Shown: positions 8,249 to 19,827 of the stretch, piece by piece
Numbering within the stretch: position 1 is the stretch's first letter
Layout: the number at the start of each line of letters is the position of its first letter
Assembly (NCBI GenBank): GCA_030849805.1
Contig: JASANZ010002188.1
Coordinates: 1-64,000, forward strand
Source of the DNA: Sergeia podlipaevii
Taxonomy: Eukaryota; Euglenozoa; Kinetoplastea; Trypanosomatida; Trypanosomatidae
Length of the DNA: 64,000 nt
Reading direction: 5' to 3'
Made by a program: the position numbers and the translations under genes
Notes under the pieces: generated by a model
The model's database searches: none
What the model saw: the letters and a program-made list of their open reading frames with translations, nothing else
Told to the model about the DNA's origin: nothing

Positions 8249-11200
8249 GAGAGAAAACTATATATATGCTGCTCTATATATAAATAATAGAAACTGCTTG
8301 CTAATCACAAAGATATATGCGTAGATAAATCTTGACTGTGTGTGGGAAAGAAAGAGGAAAAGGGGGGTGACAGCTTCAAACAAAACTAAAAATAAGGCAA
8401 AATCTACAAAGTTATTCGTGTGTGTGAGAGAGAGAGAGAACAAAGAAAAGGAGTGCAGAAGTGGAAATAACACCCGTAATAGAGAAAGTTGGCATGCGTG
8501 AAGAAATATATGGTAACTTACAATAATGCCGCTTTCAGCGTCAATATTCTCCGCTACAGGCACATCCATGCGCTTCTATTAAACACTTTCTGCTTTGCTG
8601 CTTTTCGAATGACGAGGGCATCGTTAATACAACTGACAGATGCAAATCCACCTGTTCAAACTGAACATGGCGGAGGTGATGAAACATATATGCCAATCCA
8701 GCTTACTCTGACAACCAATACAAAGCCATAAAATCATGGTAGTGAGGAGAGAAAGGGGAGGGAAAGGCACTACAGGCTGAGCAATGCATCACAAGCTAAG
8801 ATTCATGGCATAACGTGAGTGAATGCCAGTCGTGATGCCAACAACAAGCGTAGTCTGGCCCACAGTAATTGCCCGGATATGAATCCCAGTCCCTCCTCCT
8901 TGCAAGCATCCCTTTTAGCACACTGCCCTACTCATGCACACTTGAGACTCGACACTACTTGAACAGAAGCAGCTAACCCTGCCTGTAGTGCCGCACACCA
9001 CTCGCCAGAAGGTGCTGATGCTGAAAGGCATGAAGTACAGCAGCACAAATACTAGCTCATTTTATTTGTATCTTCAAAGCTGCCACACTATGATATGCTG
9101 CCTCACAACTATTTCTAGGAAGATTCATGAACTGATGATCATGTGCTGTTCTCTCTGGCTATAAATCGATGATGGAAGTGCCAGCTGAAGTACACCAAGA
9201 TGCACTCTCGCCCGTACTGCATTCACGACATTACTAGGGAAAGTATGTTAGAGTGTAGTGTAGAAAGTAACATCATGCGGCATTGCTCCAACTGCGGACA
9301 ATGTGAAAGTGTTTATTCAGGTATGCATAGAAATGAAGAAGAGGGACGTGCCTGCTACGTTAAGAAGAAAATTGAACGTGAAAAGAAAGAAAAAAATGAA
9401 AAACAGAAAGAGATGCAAAACAATTGAATGATACAATAAAAGAAGAAAAAAAAAAATAGACGGTTCCCCCGTTTGCACATAGAATGGCGGATTTTTTTTG
9501 TGTGCTCATCATATGCTACACGGGTCTCTCTCTCTCCGTCTGTCTGAGGCATTTTTTTTTTCTTTAAAAAAAAAGATGCTCAATTGCGAAACACGATAGC
9601 CGCTACTGTTGTCCATGCTGTAAACACTGGCAAGTGTACTTTTGCATATATATATTTTACCATGTGCACACACTCACTCTATAGAACCTTTACACGCTTC
9701 ATAGGCATTAGCGCTACAAAGAAGATAACGATAATGATTAGATATTGAGCGCGATATGGGGGGGTAAGCCACATTTAGTACGTGTGGAGTAAAAGCGTTC
9801 ACTGGCCATTTTCTTCACCGAAAAACCCTCGAGTGTTTTAATGCTTCTTTCCTCTCATTATAAACACACAAAAAAAAAAAGAATGAATGAATGATATTGT
9901 TTTCGAACTTAAATGATAAAGATGTGAATGTGTACCCATGTTTCTGTATTGATGCACTTCTTCATCAAAATCAAGTAGTCCTGCTAAAAAGAAAAAAAAA
10001 TCCTCGAGCGGTACTCCGTGCGTGAAGTAAGAAAACTGGTATATATGCAGCGCTGTACGTCCTCTCTCTCTCTCCCTTTCTCTTCTCGTATGTAACTGTT
10101 ACGTATTTAAATGGAAAAAAAAAAAACGAGAGGAACAACTGCTGGTGACATTACCTTTTTCGTATACGCTCAAAAAAGCAAAGGTGGATATTTCTTTTTT
10201 TTCTTCTCCCTCACTCCTTCACAGTCTTTACCCTCTTTTTTCTTTTTCTGTTCCTTTTTATATTCTCTCTTCTAGCCGTTTGTCAGCTTTTCTTTTCTTC
10301 TTTTTTATAATTTGTGTTCTGTAGAAGTAGCAAAGAAAGGAGGGTAAGCGTGTTTTTGTTATCCATGGCGCGCTATGGAGCACACCGTATCCACATGAAA
10401 AAAATAAAATTGGAGCTCTCAAAAAAAAAAAAAAAAAGAAGCTCGCAAAGAAAAAAAAAAGCATTTTTACGACAGCATACATTAAAAAAAATAATAATAA
10501 TAATAAAAGGCATATGAGTCACATTGAAGTCATGCACTCCCTTCTTTTTTTGTGCACGTAAAAGTAGTGTTTCCATAAATATACATTTCTTTTTGGTGAC
10601 TAAATGTGATTCAAAGGAGTATTTTCCTTCTTTGGGTTTTAATAAACTCCTGTTTATGTCTCAGACTGTCATTCTCCCCGCATACTCACAAAAGAAATAA
10701 TAATAATAATGCACATGCATCTTTTGAGCCACTTTCACTCTTTGCATCCTTACTGTTATGCCTCCTTATTCCTCCTTCTACATGTTGTGCGCCTGTTTTC
10801 TTCTCTTTCTCTACTTCGTTTAAAAAGTGCAGCAAACGCACAACAAGTATTAGGTAGGGCAAGTCAAGTCAAATAAACGATATCCTTCATTTTACTCCTC
10901 TCACTTTGCCTTTCTAAAAAATATGAAAAAAAAAAAGCATTCACAGGGAGGAAGGAGAAAAGCAATTGTCTTCCTTTCATCATTGTGTGCCATAAACAAT
11001 ATGGAGCATGCGGTATCTGTGTCTTTTCATTCTTTTTTATATGCGAGAAGCACACCCAGACACCCACCCCCCACCCCTCCTGAAAGTTTCCACAATGAAG
11101 AAAGACAGTATGCCCAATAGCAGTGCTGCTATTTTTAATCAATTGAAGTGGCACAGATACCCTTGCGCTACCACAATTGCTATTAGTTTCCTCCCTCTTC

Positions 11201-11803
11201 CTTGGCATCCTGTGCGTAAAATGTGAGTAAAGAAACGTCGTTTCCCTCTCCTCTCCTCAACATTACTAGAAAATGAATGCTTCTTCATCGTCTTTACAAG
11301 CAACCATGAGCAGCGAGCATAACAATAATAGCAACAAAAATAAAGAAAATGTAGATGTGAAAAGAAATTGCGCGCGTTCTGCGTCACAAGCGCATCCTCT
11401 CTCTTCATCTCTCTCTCTCTCTCTCTCTCGGCTGCTCATTGATGAATATTACCATATTATGTACCCCGCAAGCAGGGACATTCTCTTGTGGTGCACCCCC
11501 TCATCCGTTTTCATTTTAAAACATAAGAAAAACAATTCTCACAATAGCACATGCATATATATATGTGTGTATATATATGTATCGCGTCCACGTCTCGTAT
11601 TGAATCCATGGTTTAAAAAAAAAAAATGATAAGAAAAAAATTAAAAAGTAAAAAAAAAGAATGTGTCGAGTGGTTACACTCGTTTTGATCATAAAAGGCA
11701 CCAAAGGTACAAAAGTTTAGATTTGAAAAATAATAATAATGATAATAATAATAATAAAAGAGAATGTATATTGACACACAGGCGGCTTCCACCCTTCAGC
11801 ACT
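8249..11803. other. Gene-free stretch between the LRR island and the conserved gene block
   Basis: I see no coding region or RNA gene. Bases 8740-9430 are of mixed composition and may be old accessory sequence. From 9430 the DNA is AT-rich with many A and T runs, and short repeats such as CT near 11400-11428 and AAT/ATA near 11730-11757. The part near 11800 is the 3' flank of the aquaglyceroporin gene. Confidence 0.5.
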
Positions 11804-12739
11804 CTAGCTGAGTTCCTTAGGAACAATCAGGTGCACGTACAGTAGCATGCCTATAAGTGCGCCGGCGATAGGCATAAATATCGGGATCCAGAAGTAGTGG
11901 CTGTTAAGCGTAAAGGCCTCGCGACCGTAGATGACGGCGGACATCATGCGTGGACCAAGATCACGAGCAGGGTTGATGGCGTAGCCGGAATTCACGCCAC
12001 TGCACATGCCAATGACAAATACAAGCAAGCCAACCGCGACGGGCTTGAAGTTGATGGCGGGGGTCATGCGCTCGTCATTGATGCCCATGATGCCGAGCAC
12101 AAGCAGGGCAGTGTTGATGAGCTCGCTGTACGCGGCGTATCCGTTGGGGTAGTCCTTGCCAGGGTACGTACAGAAAATGCCACCGTACTTCTGGATCATC
12201 GTCTCGCCCTGCCCCAGATTCTTCTCACCGGCGTCAAACTTTGGCCGGAACAGACCCCACATGCACGCGGCACCCACAAACCCGCCAGTGAGCTGCGCAA
12301 GAACGAAACCAGGAACCTTAATCCACGGGAAGTTGTTGAAAGCGGCGTTGGCAATCGTCACGGCGGGGTTTAGGTGGCCGCCAGACACGCCCATGCTGAT
12401 ATACAGCGCCATGCACAAACCAAAGCCCCAACCAAACGTGACTGCAAGATAGCTCGGCTCCCCAAAGGCACCAAAATTGCTGCTCGCAACCACGCCGTCG
12501 CCATAAAACACAAGAACAAGAGTCCCAAGGAATTCAGCAATGTACTCACGCATGAAGTAACGAAACCTGTACAGTGGCCATTTCTTTTGCTGTGTGAAGT
12601 TTGTGTCAAAGAACGACTTGGACTCGCTGGGTTGCGCATACTCTTCAGTTTCTGTCGTTTCGTCGGTAGGGTCGACCTTTTCCTCCGCAGCGTTTATGGG
12701 GATCGCAACGTCCGTCCCCGTAGGGTATGGCTCAGACAT
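11804..12739 (-). CDS. AQP: Aquaglyceroporin (major intrinsic protein)
   Basis: A 311-residue channel for water, glycerol and other small uncharged solutes. Both NPA boxes are intact: N124-P-A in GGHLNPAVT and N256-P-A in YAINPARDLGPR. Arg259 of the selectivity filter follows the second box, and the Asp after it (NPARD) is typical of glycerol-conducting members. Six hydrophobic spans and two half-helices are readable from residue about 65 to 305. The first 60 residues are hydrophilic and acidic, as in Leishmania AQP1. In related parasites such channels take part in osmoregulation and metalloid or drug uptake. The start is the ATG at 12739. It is the last conserved gene before the LRR island. 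Confidence 0.93.
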   Translation of the reverse strand: MSEPYPTGTDVAIPINAAEEKVDPTDETTETEEYAQPSESKSFFDTNFTQQKKWPLYRFRYFMREYIAEFLGTLVLVFYGDGVVASSNFGAFGEPSYLAVTFGWGFGLCMALYISMGVSGGHLNPAVTIANAAFNNFPWIKVPGFVLAQLTGGFVGAACMWGLFRPKFDAGEKNLGQGETMIQKYGGIFCTYPGKDYPNGYAAYSELINTALLVLGIMGINDERMTPAINFKPVAVGLLVFVIGMCSGVNSGYAINPARDLGPRMMSAVIYGREAFTLNSHYFWIPIFMPIAGALIGMLLYVHLIVPKELS

Positions 12740-13535
12740 CCTGTGTATTTAATATATATATTCTTTGGTAGTGTTGTTATAACTGTTTGTTGCGTTGGTA
12801 TTCTACCCCTCTTGAAGTGGATGAATGTATGGCTTATAGTACAATGATTGGGCCCACACTTCAATTGTTTGCCTTTATTTTTTTCTCTTTTTTCCTTTTC
12901 CTTCTTCCCTGGTTTGCTATTCCGCAAAGTATGTAATATGTAAAGTAGCAATCTAGTAGTCTTGATGTGTGTTAGTAAAGGACGAGAGTAAATTTAAGCA
13001 CACTTTTTAGGATCTTTGTGAGAGGAAAATAAATACTTATAAAATAAATACTTATAAAGATACAATGGTAAAGAGTAAATGAGGAAAGAAAAAAAAAAAA
13101 GTGGAGTAGAAAGGTCAAAATAATGCAGGAGGCCAGTGTAGACATCGTGAGACAGAGGCAAAGTGAAGAAGAAGCAAAGTATATCAGCACCAAAAGGAAA
13201 TGAAGTTCAGAGAGATTTTTTTTTAAAAAAAAGACAGATTGACTCTCCAGATTATCAACAAAGAAAGAGAGAAAAAAAAAGGAAGAAAGACAAAAAATGT
13301 GGGAGGAGGGAGAGAAATGATACGGATGTAAATGTGCGTGTGGTGCGTAGCATTCCTTCTCAGCAGTCTCGCTAGCACAAGAAAAGAAAAAGGGAAGGAA
13401 GTGGATAAGCATCTCTCTATCGATTTCGCTGTATCTATACATACCAACAATATCAACTATTTTTGTTTTTCAAAAAATCGTTGTGCAGGAAAAGAAAACG
13501 TAGATGCAAAATGCACGTCCATTCCTATCACTTCA
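12740..13535. other. Intergenic region between glycosyltransferase and aquaglyceroporin
   Basis: AT-rich spacer without a supported gene. On the minus strand 13080-13300 carries several pyrimidine runs (T12 near 13090, CTTTCTTTCC-type blocks near 13265-13290), which may serve in 3' and 5' processing between the two mRNAs. Confidence 0.5.
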
Positions 13536-16500
13536 CTACATAGATGCCAAGGAGGCATTCATCATGTCAAACAAGGTACGGTATATGTATCCATCCATCA
13601 CATCGGCCACCGCCTCCTCACTAAGGTGCATAACGGCGAACTGGCGCGCACGACGACCCACCTGTCTCGCGTGCTCTCTATGTTCTACCACGTACTGCAT
13701 CAATTGCGATGTCCTTTTTCGGCTTGGCTTTGCCCAGCGCTTACCCGTGGCAGCCCCATACACGGCAGCCGCCTCTGGCGGAAGCTCCTCGAGGCCATCA
13801 ATAGGAATCGGAAAGCACGTCCCGGCAGCATTCGTAACTGTCTCAGTGTCCATGTCCTCTGCGGTTTGTGTCGTCAAGTTCTCATCTCGTACTTCGTGCG
13901 GCAATGAAGAACGTGCATGCCCTTCAGCAGCAGCAACAGTGGTGTCAGCGGCGGTTGTGGTGTTGGTGTTGATACGACTAGACACGCTGTTCGCACCCTC
14001 GCCGACTCGTGTAAACGATGTGAGGCCTCCCCAGTCAGTGACAATGCAGGGCAAGGCCATTGACATCGCCTCCGCCACCGGCAGACCCCACCCTTCCGCC
14101 CTTGAGGGCAGCACAAAGGCGTCGGCGGTGGCATACAGACGCGCCATGTCCACCTCTGTGTACTCGCTATCAATAACAATCAAGTGAGGGAAAAATGAAT
14201 CAGCAAAAGTGCTGTTGAACCCGGGCAGCATCAGCGACGACGACGATATGCTTCCGTCACTGACCCTGCCTCGCGCTTGCGCATTGTTTCCGGCTTCCGC
14301 AAAAGGACCACCACCCCATCGCTTTTGCGAGGAAATTGATGTGCTGGACGGTATTCGGCGCGTCGCCCATGCGGTTAGGTATGACTCTAAGCCATGTGCA
14401 GTCAGTGGAAGAGTGCTAGGAGGATTAAACGAGACCTTCAGAATCAGCGTTGTTTTGTTTCGGAAATGAAGTGGAGCCCCAGGACCAAAAGCATCCCAGT
14501 AAGCCGAGAGCAGCACGTCCCAACCCTTGCGGTGTTCAAACTTAAACACAGAAAGAAAGACAAAGCGATCGTGGCGGTCCTGCGTGGAGAGGTGCGGGTG
14601 GGTATCCCATATCCCTGTCGCCGCGTCGTGTGCCTCCTGATATCCTGGAGCTACCGAATGATGATGTGAAGAGATAGGAAATGCCGCGGCCTGCGAAGGC
14701 GTGGCTGCAGCTGTCGCTACCGCGACAGCAGGAAAAGCTGAGGGGTTGGCGAGAGCGTAAAATGGTAAAGGAGCTACGTTGGCGGGGTCAAAAAGAAACA
14801 CATCGACAGCCTCCGGCATCACGCGGACACGTTCTGGCGCCACCCCACTGAACGTATACAAGTCTCGGAAGAAGAGAGAAGGTACCCAGACCTGATCTGT
14901 TGTCTCAGCAGCACCGCCACTTCCGCTATTAGCTGAAAAGTTAGATGTGAGGGGCGTGCCATTCATGTCGCCCCTGCCGCCTCTCAGCGGCGCCAGCCAC
15001 TCATGCGGAAGAGAAGAAAACTCAGTTAAGCTATAGCCTATGGTGAAGGCAAGTGGTGGTATGTGAGGGGCGTTGCTTTTGTGCCGTGAGAACTCCTCTG
15101 CAACCGACGCTGGCGTACCTTGCAGTGGAGTTCGTGATAGTCCTGCTGCGCGTCGAACCTCAACAACGTGGAGATGTCGCTGGTAGTGATGCGCGCGGGT
15201 GTGCAGAAAGCTGACGTGTGACCTCGTGCGGTGCTGTGCCGCCCAGAACGCTTGTGCTCTCCATGATAGTCGGACACCAAACACAGTAAAGTGGTGTTGA
15301 CGATACGCCATGAGAAGCATGTCCATGTTGGGTTGCGCACAAACACCTCGAGTGTTTGTAGGGGAGCGGGCATCGCCGTTGGGCATGGCGTCGTCGCTTT
15401 CGACGGCAGTAATGGTATAGCGTTCCATCAAGGGTCGCATATACCCATTTATTTGCTTGTTAAGGCCGCAGCAAACGCATGTGTAGTCCGCATAAAAATC
15501 CAAAATGGGTGGTGTAGAAGAAATGAAGAAGTCAGCGACTGCTGATTGAGCTTCAATGGAAAAAAAAGAAGCGGCGGCTGATGCCTTATTAGTAGAGCCA
15601 GCAATACTGGTGGTGGTGGTGGTGGCAGTGGTGTCTATGAAAGAAGTAGACTGCGAAGCGGCTCTTGGCGTCGCGAAGTGCCTACCGCTGGCATTCACAA
15701 AGTCGCCGGGAACGCCAGTGCTGGAAGACGTACTCCGTGACTTGGCTCCTGCGGTGGCGGAAAGTGTGCCGATGTCATTAGCAAGACGATGTGAGAGCTC
15801 TACCGCATGCGTTGCATCGTCGGCTGCACATCTATCTGCACGCTCGCGCTGGCCCCACGGCACACCACTTCGGCGCCTCTGCAGAAGTGCCAACACAGAT
15901 GCAACCGCACGGCCATACCAGTCATGAAGGCCGTAGAGAGGCACCGCTAAGTCGCCGTCAGGGCAAAAATGTTGATACAGAGTAGGGAATCGAGAGGTAA
16001 GGAGCCGGCGCTGCCGCCGCACCTGCGCTGCACGCCTTCGCAACACTTCTCCAGTCTCCTCATCCACCTCCTCCTCCTCTGGTTGCATTTTAGTATTCGC
16101 ATTATCCTCTCTGCCCCTCGCATGCTGGAGGCCTTCCTCCCTCCTAGTCAAGGAGGGGTTGCGGCGCAGGGCGTCATCTGAGTTATATCTCGATGAGACC
16201 CACACGCCAATGGCGCGTGAGGTGCGTATAGTCCATTGTGGATAAAGCGTCTTAAGGCGCAAGCTCAGCTTCCACCCTGCCGAGTCCCCTGCACTATGTA
16301 TGAGCCTGCCCATATCGCGCGTGTACTGCTGCTCCTCGCCATCCTCGTCCTCATCCCCGTCCTCATCGTTTGCATTGTCGTCGCCGGTATTCAGTTCTGT
16401 GTTGCGCTCCCCAGTAGAAAGACGACGATATGTGCGCGCGACGTTAGCAACTCTCACTGCTCCGTCTTGTTCATCTCTTCGGGCTCCCACTCCCCCCGCA

Positions 16501-18767
16501 TTTCTCGCCGCCCTCGCCGAGGTGCTCCCGTTACAATCCCCACCGTCTATCTCATCGTCCATACCTGGGTGTAGTGCAGCTGCAAAACCACCGACAAGGT
16601 CAAACATGCCACGATGAAACGCGCCGCATGCCAACGATGCCGTGTCCACGGCACTCTCCCACAGGACCCTCTGATCGCTCGCGCGCATCCCGCTATGCCG
16701 TCGATGCAAGTAGTAGAGCAATGCGGCGTTGTTGTACGTTGTACTCCCGATCACACCACCTGCATCACGCACTGTGAGGTGGTTGAGGTGTATGTGCCTC
16801 AAGGGGATGGGAATGCTCCGCGACTGCATGCCATCTTCGCCATATCGCCCGGTAGCGGCAGTAGTGGAAGCAAAAGAACTTGTGGGCTCAGTAACCACGC
16901 ATTGCACCGCAGCTACGCATGGCTGATCGTATTGCCAGCGGTCCTCCGCTGTAGCGCCAGGTGCCGCGGAGGTCGACCTAGCGGGATCAATGTTCGGGCG
17001 TGCGTGCCCAAGTGCCTGCAGCATGGCATCGACAAAGCCTGTCGGCGCGTGGCGCAGCTCCTCCGCGTCTCCAGGCAGCGTATACGGTGCTGCAGTGGGA
17101 ATAATGTTCGACAGGAGTGAGATAAAATAGTAGCCTGCGCGTCCTGCCGCGGTGCGAAGTGCGGCATCTACAAGCTCCTCTAGCGGAACAAGCTTCGTCC
17201 ACGAAGATGCGGTGGACTCGGCAAAAGTACGCGCGGGGAGGAAACTCCATCCTCCAGGGCCATCTTGATATCGTCTTAAGCGACGAACATGCGCACCTTC
17301 ATCCCGGGAGGTACTACCACTACCTTTTCCGGCCGCACCGCCCCTTCTCACTTCTGGATGGCTCGCCATACCCCCACGTGAGCTACGGAGGCGACGGAGA
17401 TTACCATCGTCCACTGCCACGACGGTGATGACGTCTGCAAAGCACCGCCGCGCGGCCTCAGGCATCGTAGCAATGCGTCTCAGCGGCTCTGTGTTGAGTG
17501 ACCACGCCCGCCACGCGCCGCCAAGACCGCCTTCATCTACCAAAACCTCCTGCAGCCCGCTCCGGCCGTTTAGCATTGGCGCAACGACGCTTGCTGGGAG
17601 GTTCGTGACAAGAATTGTGTGCAAAACAAAAGGCGGTGGCGACGGCAGCAGTGCAGGTTGCATGGACCCCTTCTGCCTCTGCCGTTGTTGCTGCTTGTGC
17701 ACCACTCCGACTGGTGGTGATGCGTCGTCTGTCGTTTCAGCAACGCGATGAGCATTTCCGCGTTTTATGTGCTCTGTCACTTCAGCTGCTGATTTCATCA
17801 CAGTTGTTGTATTTGAAGAAAGCAGCGCACGTTGAAAGCACAAGGCACCTTCCGCATTTATAAGCGGGAGCAGTAGATCCGTCAGCCCTCCTACACCTGC
17901 GGCTGCCGCAGCGGTAGCGGCTCCACCGTCGTCCTCTGCAAACTCCACATAAGCTGCCTTGCTCACCTGAAAGGAAGATGTCATGATTAAAGTGATGGGC
18001 GTTGGACCTGTTAGAGTGCCCCTTGTCCTGGGTTTCCATACGGCTCTCCGTCGGCGATAAGTTCCCTCTTTACCCCTGTCGCCGCCGCTGCTCATTTCGC
18101 CTCGCTCGCCACCATCACCACCGCTAGGCGCGCTTTGAAGGATGTCGTCAACGGAAACTCCACAGGCTGCCAAAAGCATCAAAGCAGCAAGAACGATGGA
18201 GAAAAAAATCATCACGGTCACGAAGATACGCCGTTGTGGTATTGAGCATGCCCGTATGCCTGAGGTCTTTGTAGGGAGCACAGCCGTCAAGTACGGCACC
18301 GCGTTTGACGTTAAGGATGAGGGCGGAGAAGAAAGAAGGGCGGCCGGCGAGGTGGTATACAAAGATTTTTGTGTGTGTCTGCGGCGATGGTGGACTGTCC
18401 CCGCGCAGTACCCTGCGCTCGCGCTGGTGTGTGTAGCCTTGATGCAGAAAGAAGGAGACGAAGTAGACGTCGAAGTAAAGCAAGGCGATGTCCACCCCAA
18501 GGAGCTATGAGTCGTATTGCTGTTACTCGTATTGGCGTCTCCTCCTATACTGTGGGCCGTCGCATCCAAGACGGGTGGCGGCACCACTGTGACGGTTAGA
18601 AGTGGTGCACTCTGGCCGCTGAAAGACGTGGTAGCACAAGTAAAAAGCGAAGGAGAAGAGTGTGCTAAAGATGGTTGTATTTTTGCAGCTGCTGAAGAAG
18701 CGATGTGGGGCGAGACTTGAGTGACTTCATACAAAGAAGATATACGACTAGTTGTACCACTAGACAT
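13536..18767 (-). CDS. Very large type II membrane glycosyltransferase, GT4 (group 1) family
   Basis: A 1,743-residue protein with about 180 cytosolic-type residues, one membrane span at 181-203 (IFVTVMIFFSIVLAALM) and a long lumenal part, the layout of an ER/Golgi glycosyltransferase. The catalytic domain is at the C-terminus: FVFLSVFKFEHRKGWD near residue 1380, then ADAFVLPSRAEGWGLP with the GT4 EX7E pair at E1558 and E1566, followed by CIVTDWGG. The usual enzyme has 400-500 residues. Here poly-Ser, Thr, Ala, Asp and Glu insertions swell the lumenal region, and one also splits the C-terminal part. Donor and acceptor are unknown; protein glycan or surface glycoconjugate synthesis is a reasonable guess. 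Start is the ATG at 18767, just after a T12 tract and AG. Confidence 0.85.
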   Translation of the reverse strand: MSSGTTSRISSLYEVTQVSPHIASSAAAKIQPSLAHSSPSLFTCATTSFSGQSAPLLTVTVVPPPVLDATAHSIGGDANTSNSNTTHSSLGWTSPCFTSTSTSSPSFCIKATHTSASAGYCAGTVHHRRRHTQKSLYTTSPAALLSSPPSSLTSNAVPYLTAVLPTKTSGIRACSIPQRRIFVTVMIFFSIVLAALMLLAACGVSVDDILQSAPSGGDGGERGEMSSGGDRGKEGTYRRRRAVWKPRTRGTLTGPTPITLIMTSSFQVSKAAYVEFAEDDGGAATAAAAAGVGGLTDLLLPLINAEGALCFQRALLSSNTTTVMKSAAEVTEHIKRGNAHRVAETTDDASPPVGVVHKQQQRQRQKGSMQPALLPSPPPFVLHTILVTNLPASVVAPMLNGRSGLQEVLVDEGGLGGAWRAWSLNTEPLRRIATMPEAARRCFADVITVVAVDDGNLRRLRSSRGGMASHPEVRRGGAAGKGSGSTSRDEGAHVRRLRRYQDGPGGWSFLPARTFAESTASSWTKLVPLEELVDAALRTAAGRAGYYFISLLSNIIPTAAPYTLPGDAEELRHAPTGFVDAMLQALGHARPNIDPARSTSAAPGATAEDRWQYDQPCVAAVQCVVTEPTSSFASTTAATGRYGEDGMQSRSIPIPLRHIHLNHLTVRDAGGVIGSTTYNNAALLYYLHRRHSGMRASDQRVLWESAVDTASLACGAFHRGMFDLVGGFAAALHPGMDDEIDGGDCNGSTSARAARNAGGVGARRDEQDGAVRVANVARTYRRLSTGERNTELNTGDDNANDEDGDEDEDGEEQQYTRDMGRLIHSAGDSAGWKLSLRLKTLYPQWTIRTSRAIGVWVSSRYNSDDALRRNPSLTRREEGLQHARGREDNANTKMQPEEEEVDEETGEVLRRRAAQVRRQRRLLTSRFPTLYQHFCPDGDLAVPLYGLHDWYGRAVASVLALLQRRRSGVPWGQRERADRCAADDATHAVELSHRLANDIGTLSATAGAKSRSTSSSTGVPGDFVNASGRHFATPRAASQSTSFIDTTATTTTTSIAGSTNKASAAASFFSIEAQSAVADFFISSTPPILDFYADYTCVCCGLNKQINGYMRPLMERYTITAVESDDAMPNGDARSPTNTRGVCAQPNMDMLLMAYRQHHFTVFGVRLSWRAQAFWAAQHRTRSHVSFLHTRAHHYQRHLHVVEVRRAAGLSRTPLQGTPASVAEEFSRHKSNAPHIPPLAFTIGYSLTEFSSLPHEWLAPLRGGRGDMNGTPLTSNFSANSGSGGAAETTDQVWVPSLFFRDLYTFSGVAPERVRVMPEAVDVFLFDPANVAPLPFYALANPSAFPAVAVATAAATPSQAAAFPISSHHHSVAPGYQEAHDAATGIWDTHPHLSTQDRHDRFVFLSVFKFEHRKGWDVLLSAYWDAFGPGAPLHFRNKTTLILKVSFNPPSTLPLTAHGLESYLTAWATRRIPSSTSISSQKRWGGGPFAEAGNNAQARGRVSDGSISSSSLMLPGFNSTFADSFFPHLIVIDSEYTEVDMARLYATADAFVLPSRAEGWGLPVAEAMSMALPCIVTDWGGLTSFTRVGEGANSVSSRINTNTTTAADTTVAAAEGHARSSLPHEVRDENLTTQTAEDMDTETVTNAAGTCFPIPIDGLEELPPEAAAVYGAATGKRWAKPSRKRTSQLMQYVVEHREHARQVGRRARQFAVMHLSEEAVADVMDGYIYRTLFDMMNASLASM

Positions 18768-19827
18768 TGGTTCTACTAGAAATATTTTTATGTATTTAAA
18801 AAAAAAAAACGTGCGTATGCGTATGAGGCTTTGGAGACCGTGTGTATTGACAATTCGCTCTATTACTATTTTTTTTTTTTTGAAGTGATATTATATACTC
18901 GCTTCAAGCACATATACATAAATACATGCAGGCGCACACACTCAGGGAGAGAAAGAGAGAAACACACACACACACACTTGACAATTCAGATGTATATTTT
19001 AATAGTAGTACGAGAATGAAGAAAAAAAAAGAAACTTTCTACACATACCGCAGTAAACTTTGACCAATGTAAAAACAAAGGAACGCACCTACCTATATAT
19101 ATATAATAATAATAATACTTTACCTTCCTCTTTTTCGCCCCCCGCGCTTGCCTATTTCAAAAATGGTAATAATAATAATAATAATAGTAGTAAAAAGAGT
19201 TGAAAGACACACCACCACAGCGTTCTCTCTCCGCCAAGAGAGATTTTTTAAGTAACTAGCAGTAACGTTCAAAATATATATGTTAAAAAAAAAAAAAGGA
19301 AAGAAGAAAAAATAGAAAAGATGATAGTATGCCTATGGCATTTAAAAAAAAAGTACTTCACAGCTAAATTTATCTGTTTCCTTCGTTTGCTTTCTCTTTT
19401 TCTCCTCTTCGCATAGCCACAAGGAAATGCATTCGCCACAATTTTATTAATGTGAATGCCGATATTACTTCCACTTTGCGTTTTTTTTGTCAATGAAGAT
19501 ATTGATAAAATCTGATGAGGTGACCTTTATTTTTTGTCAAAGTGCAAACTAGAAGAAAAAAAAATAAGGGGGACTGTCTCGTCCTTTATGAGTGCTGGTG
19601 ATTAAAATGTATATGGGAGAGAAGGAGGGGGGGGAGCCGCAAAAAAACATCTGTGAGGCGCAAAAGACGATGGTAACAACAACAGCAGTTTAGCGCGTCG
19701 CATATAGTCGAACAAGGGGGCACACATACAAAAAAAGAAAGAAAGAAAAAAAAAACGGAAGGAGATAAAGTATTCTTGTGGCTTCTGCTATGCCCACGTT
19801 CTATCTGCTCAAATAGCGAGTGCTTTC
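18768..19827. other. Intergenic region
   Basis: No gene supported. It contains a CA repeat near 18963-18979, a TAA/TAG repeat near 19164-19192 and numerous A and T runs. Confidence 0.5.
18773..18809 (-). promoter_or_regulatory. Candidate trans-splice acceptor of the glycosyltransferase gene
   Basis: On the minus strand a T12 run (18798-18809) is followed by an AT-rich stretch and TCTAG / TAG at 18777-18773, a few bases before the ATG at 18767. Confidence 0.5.
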
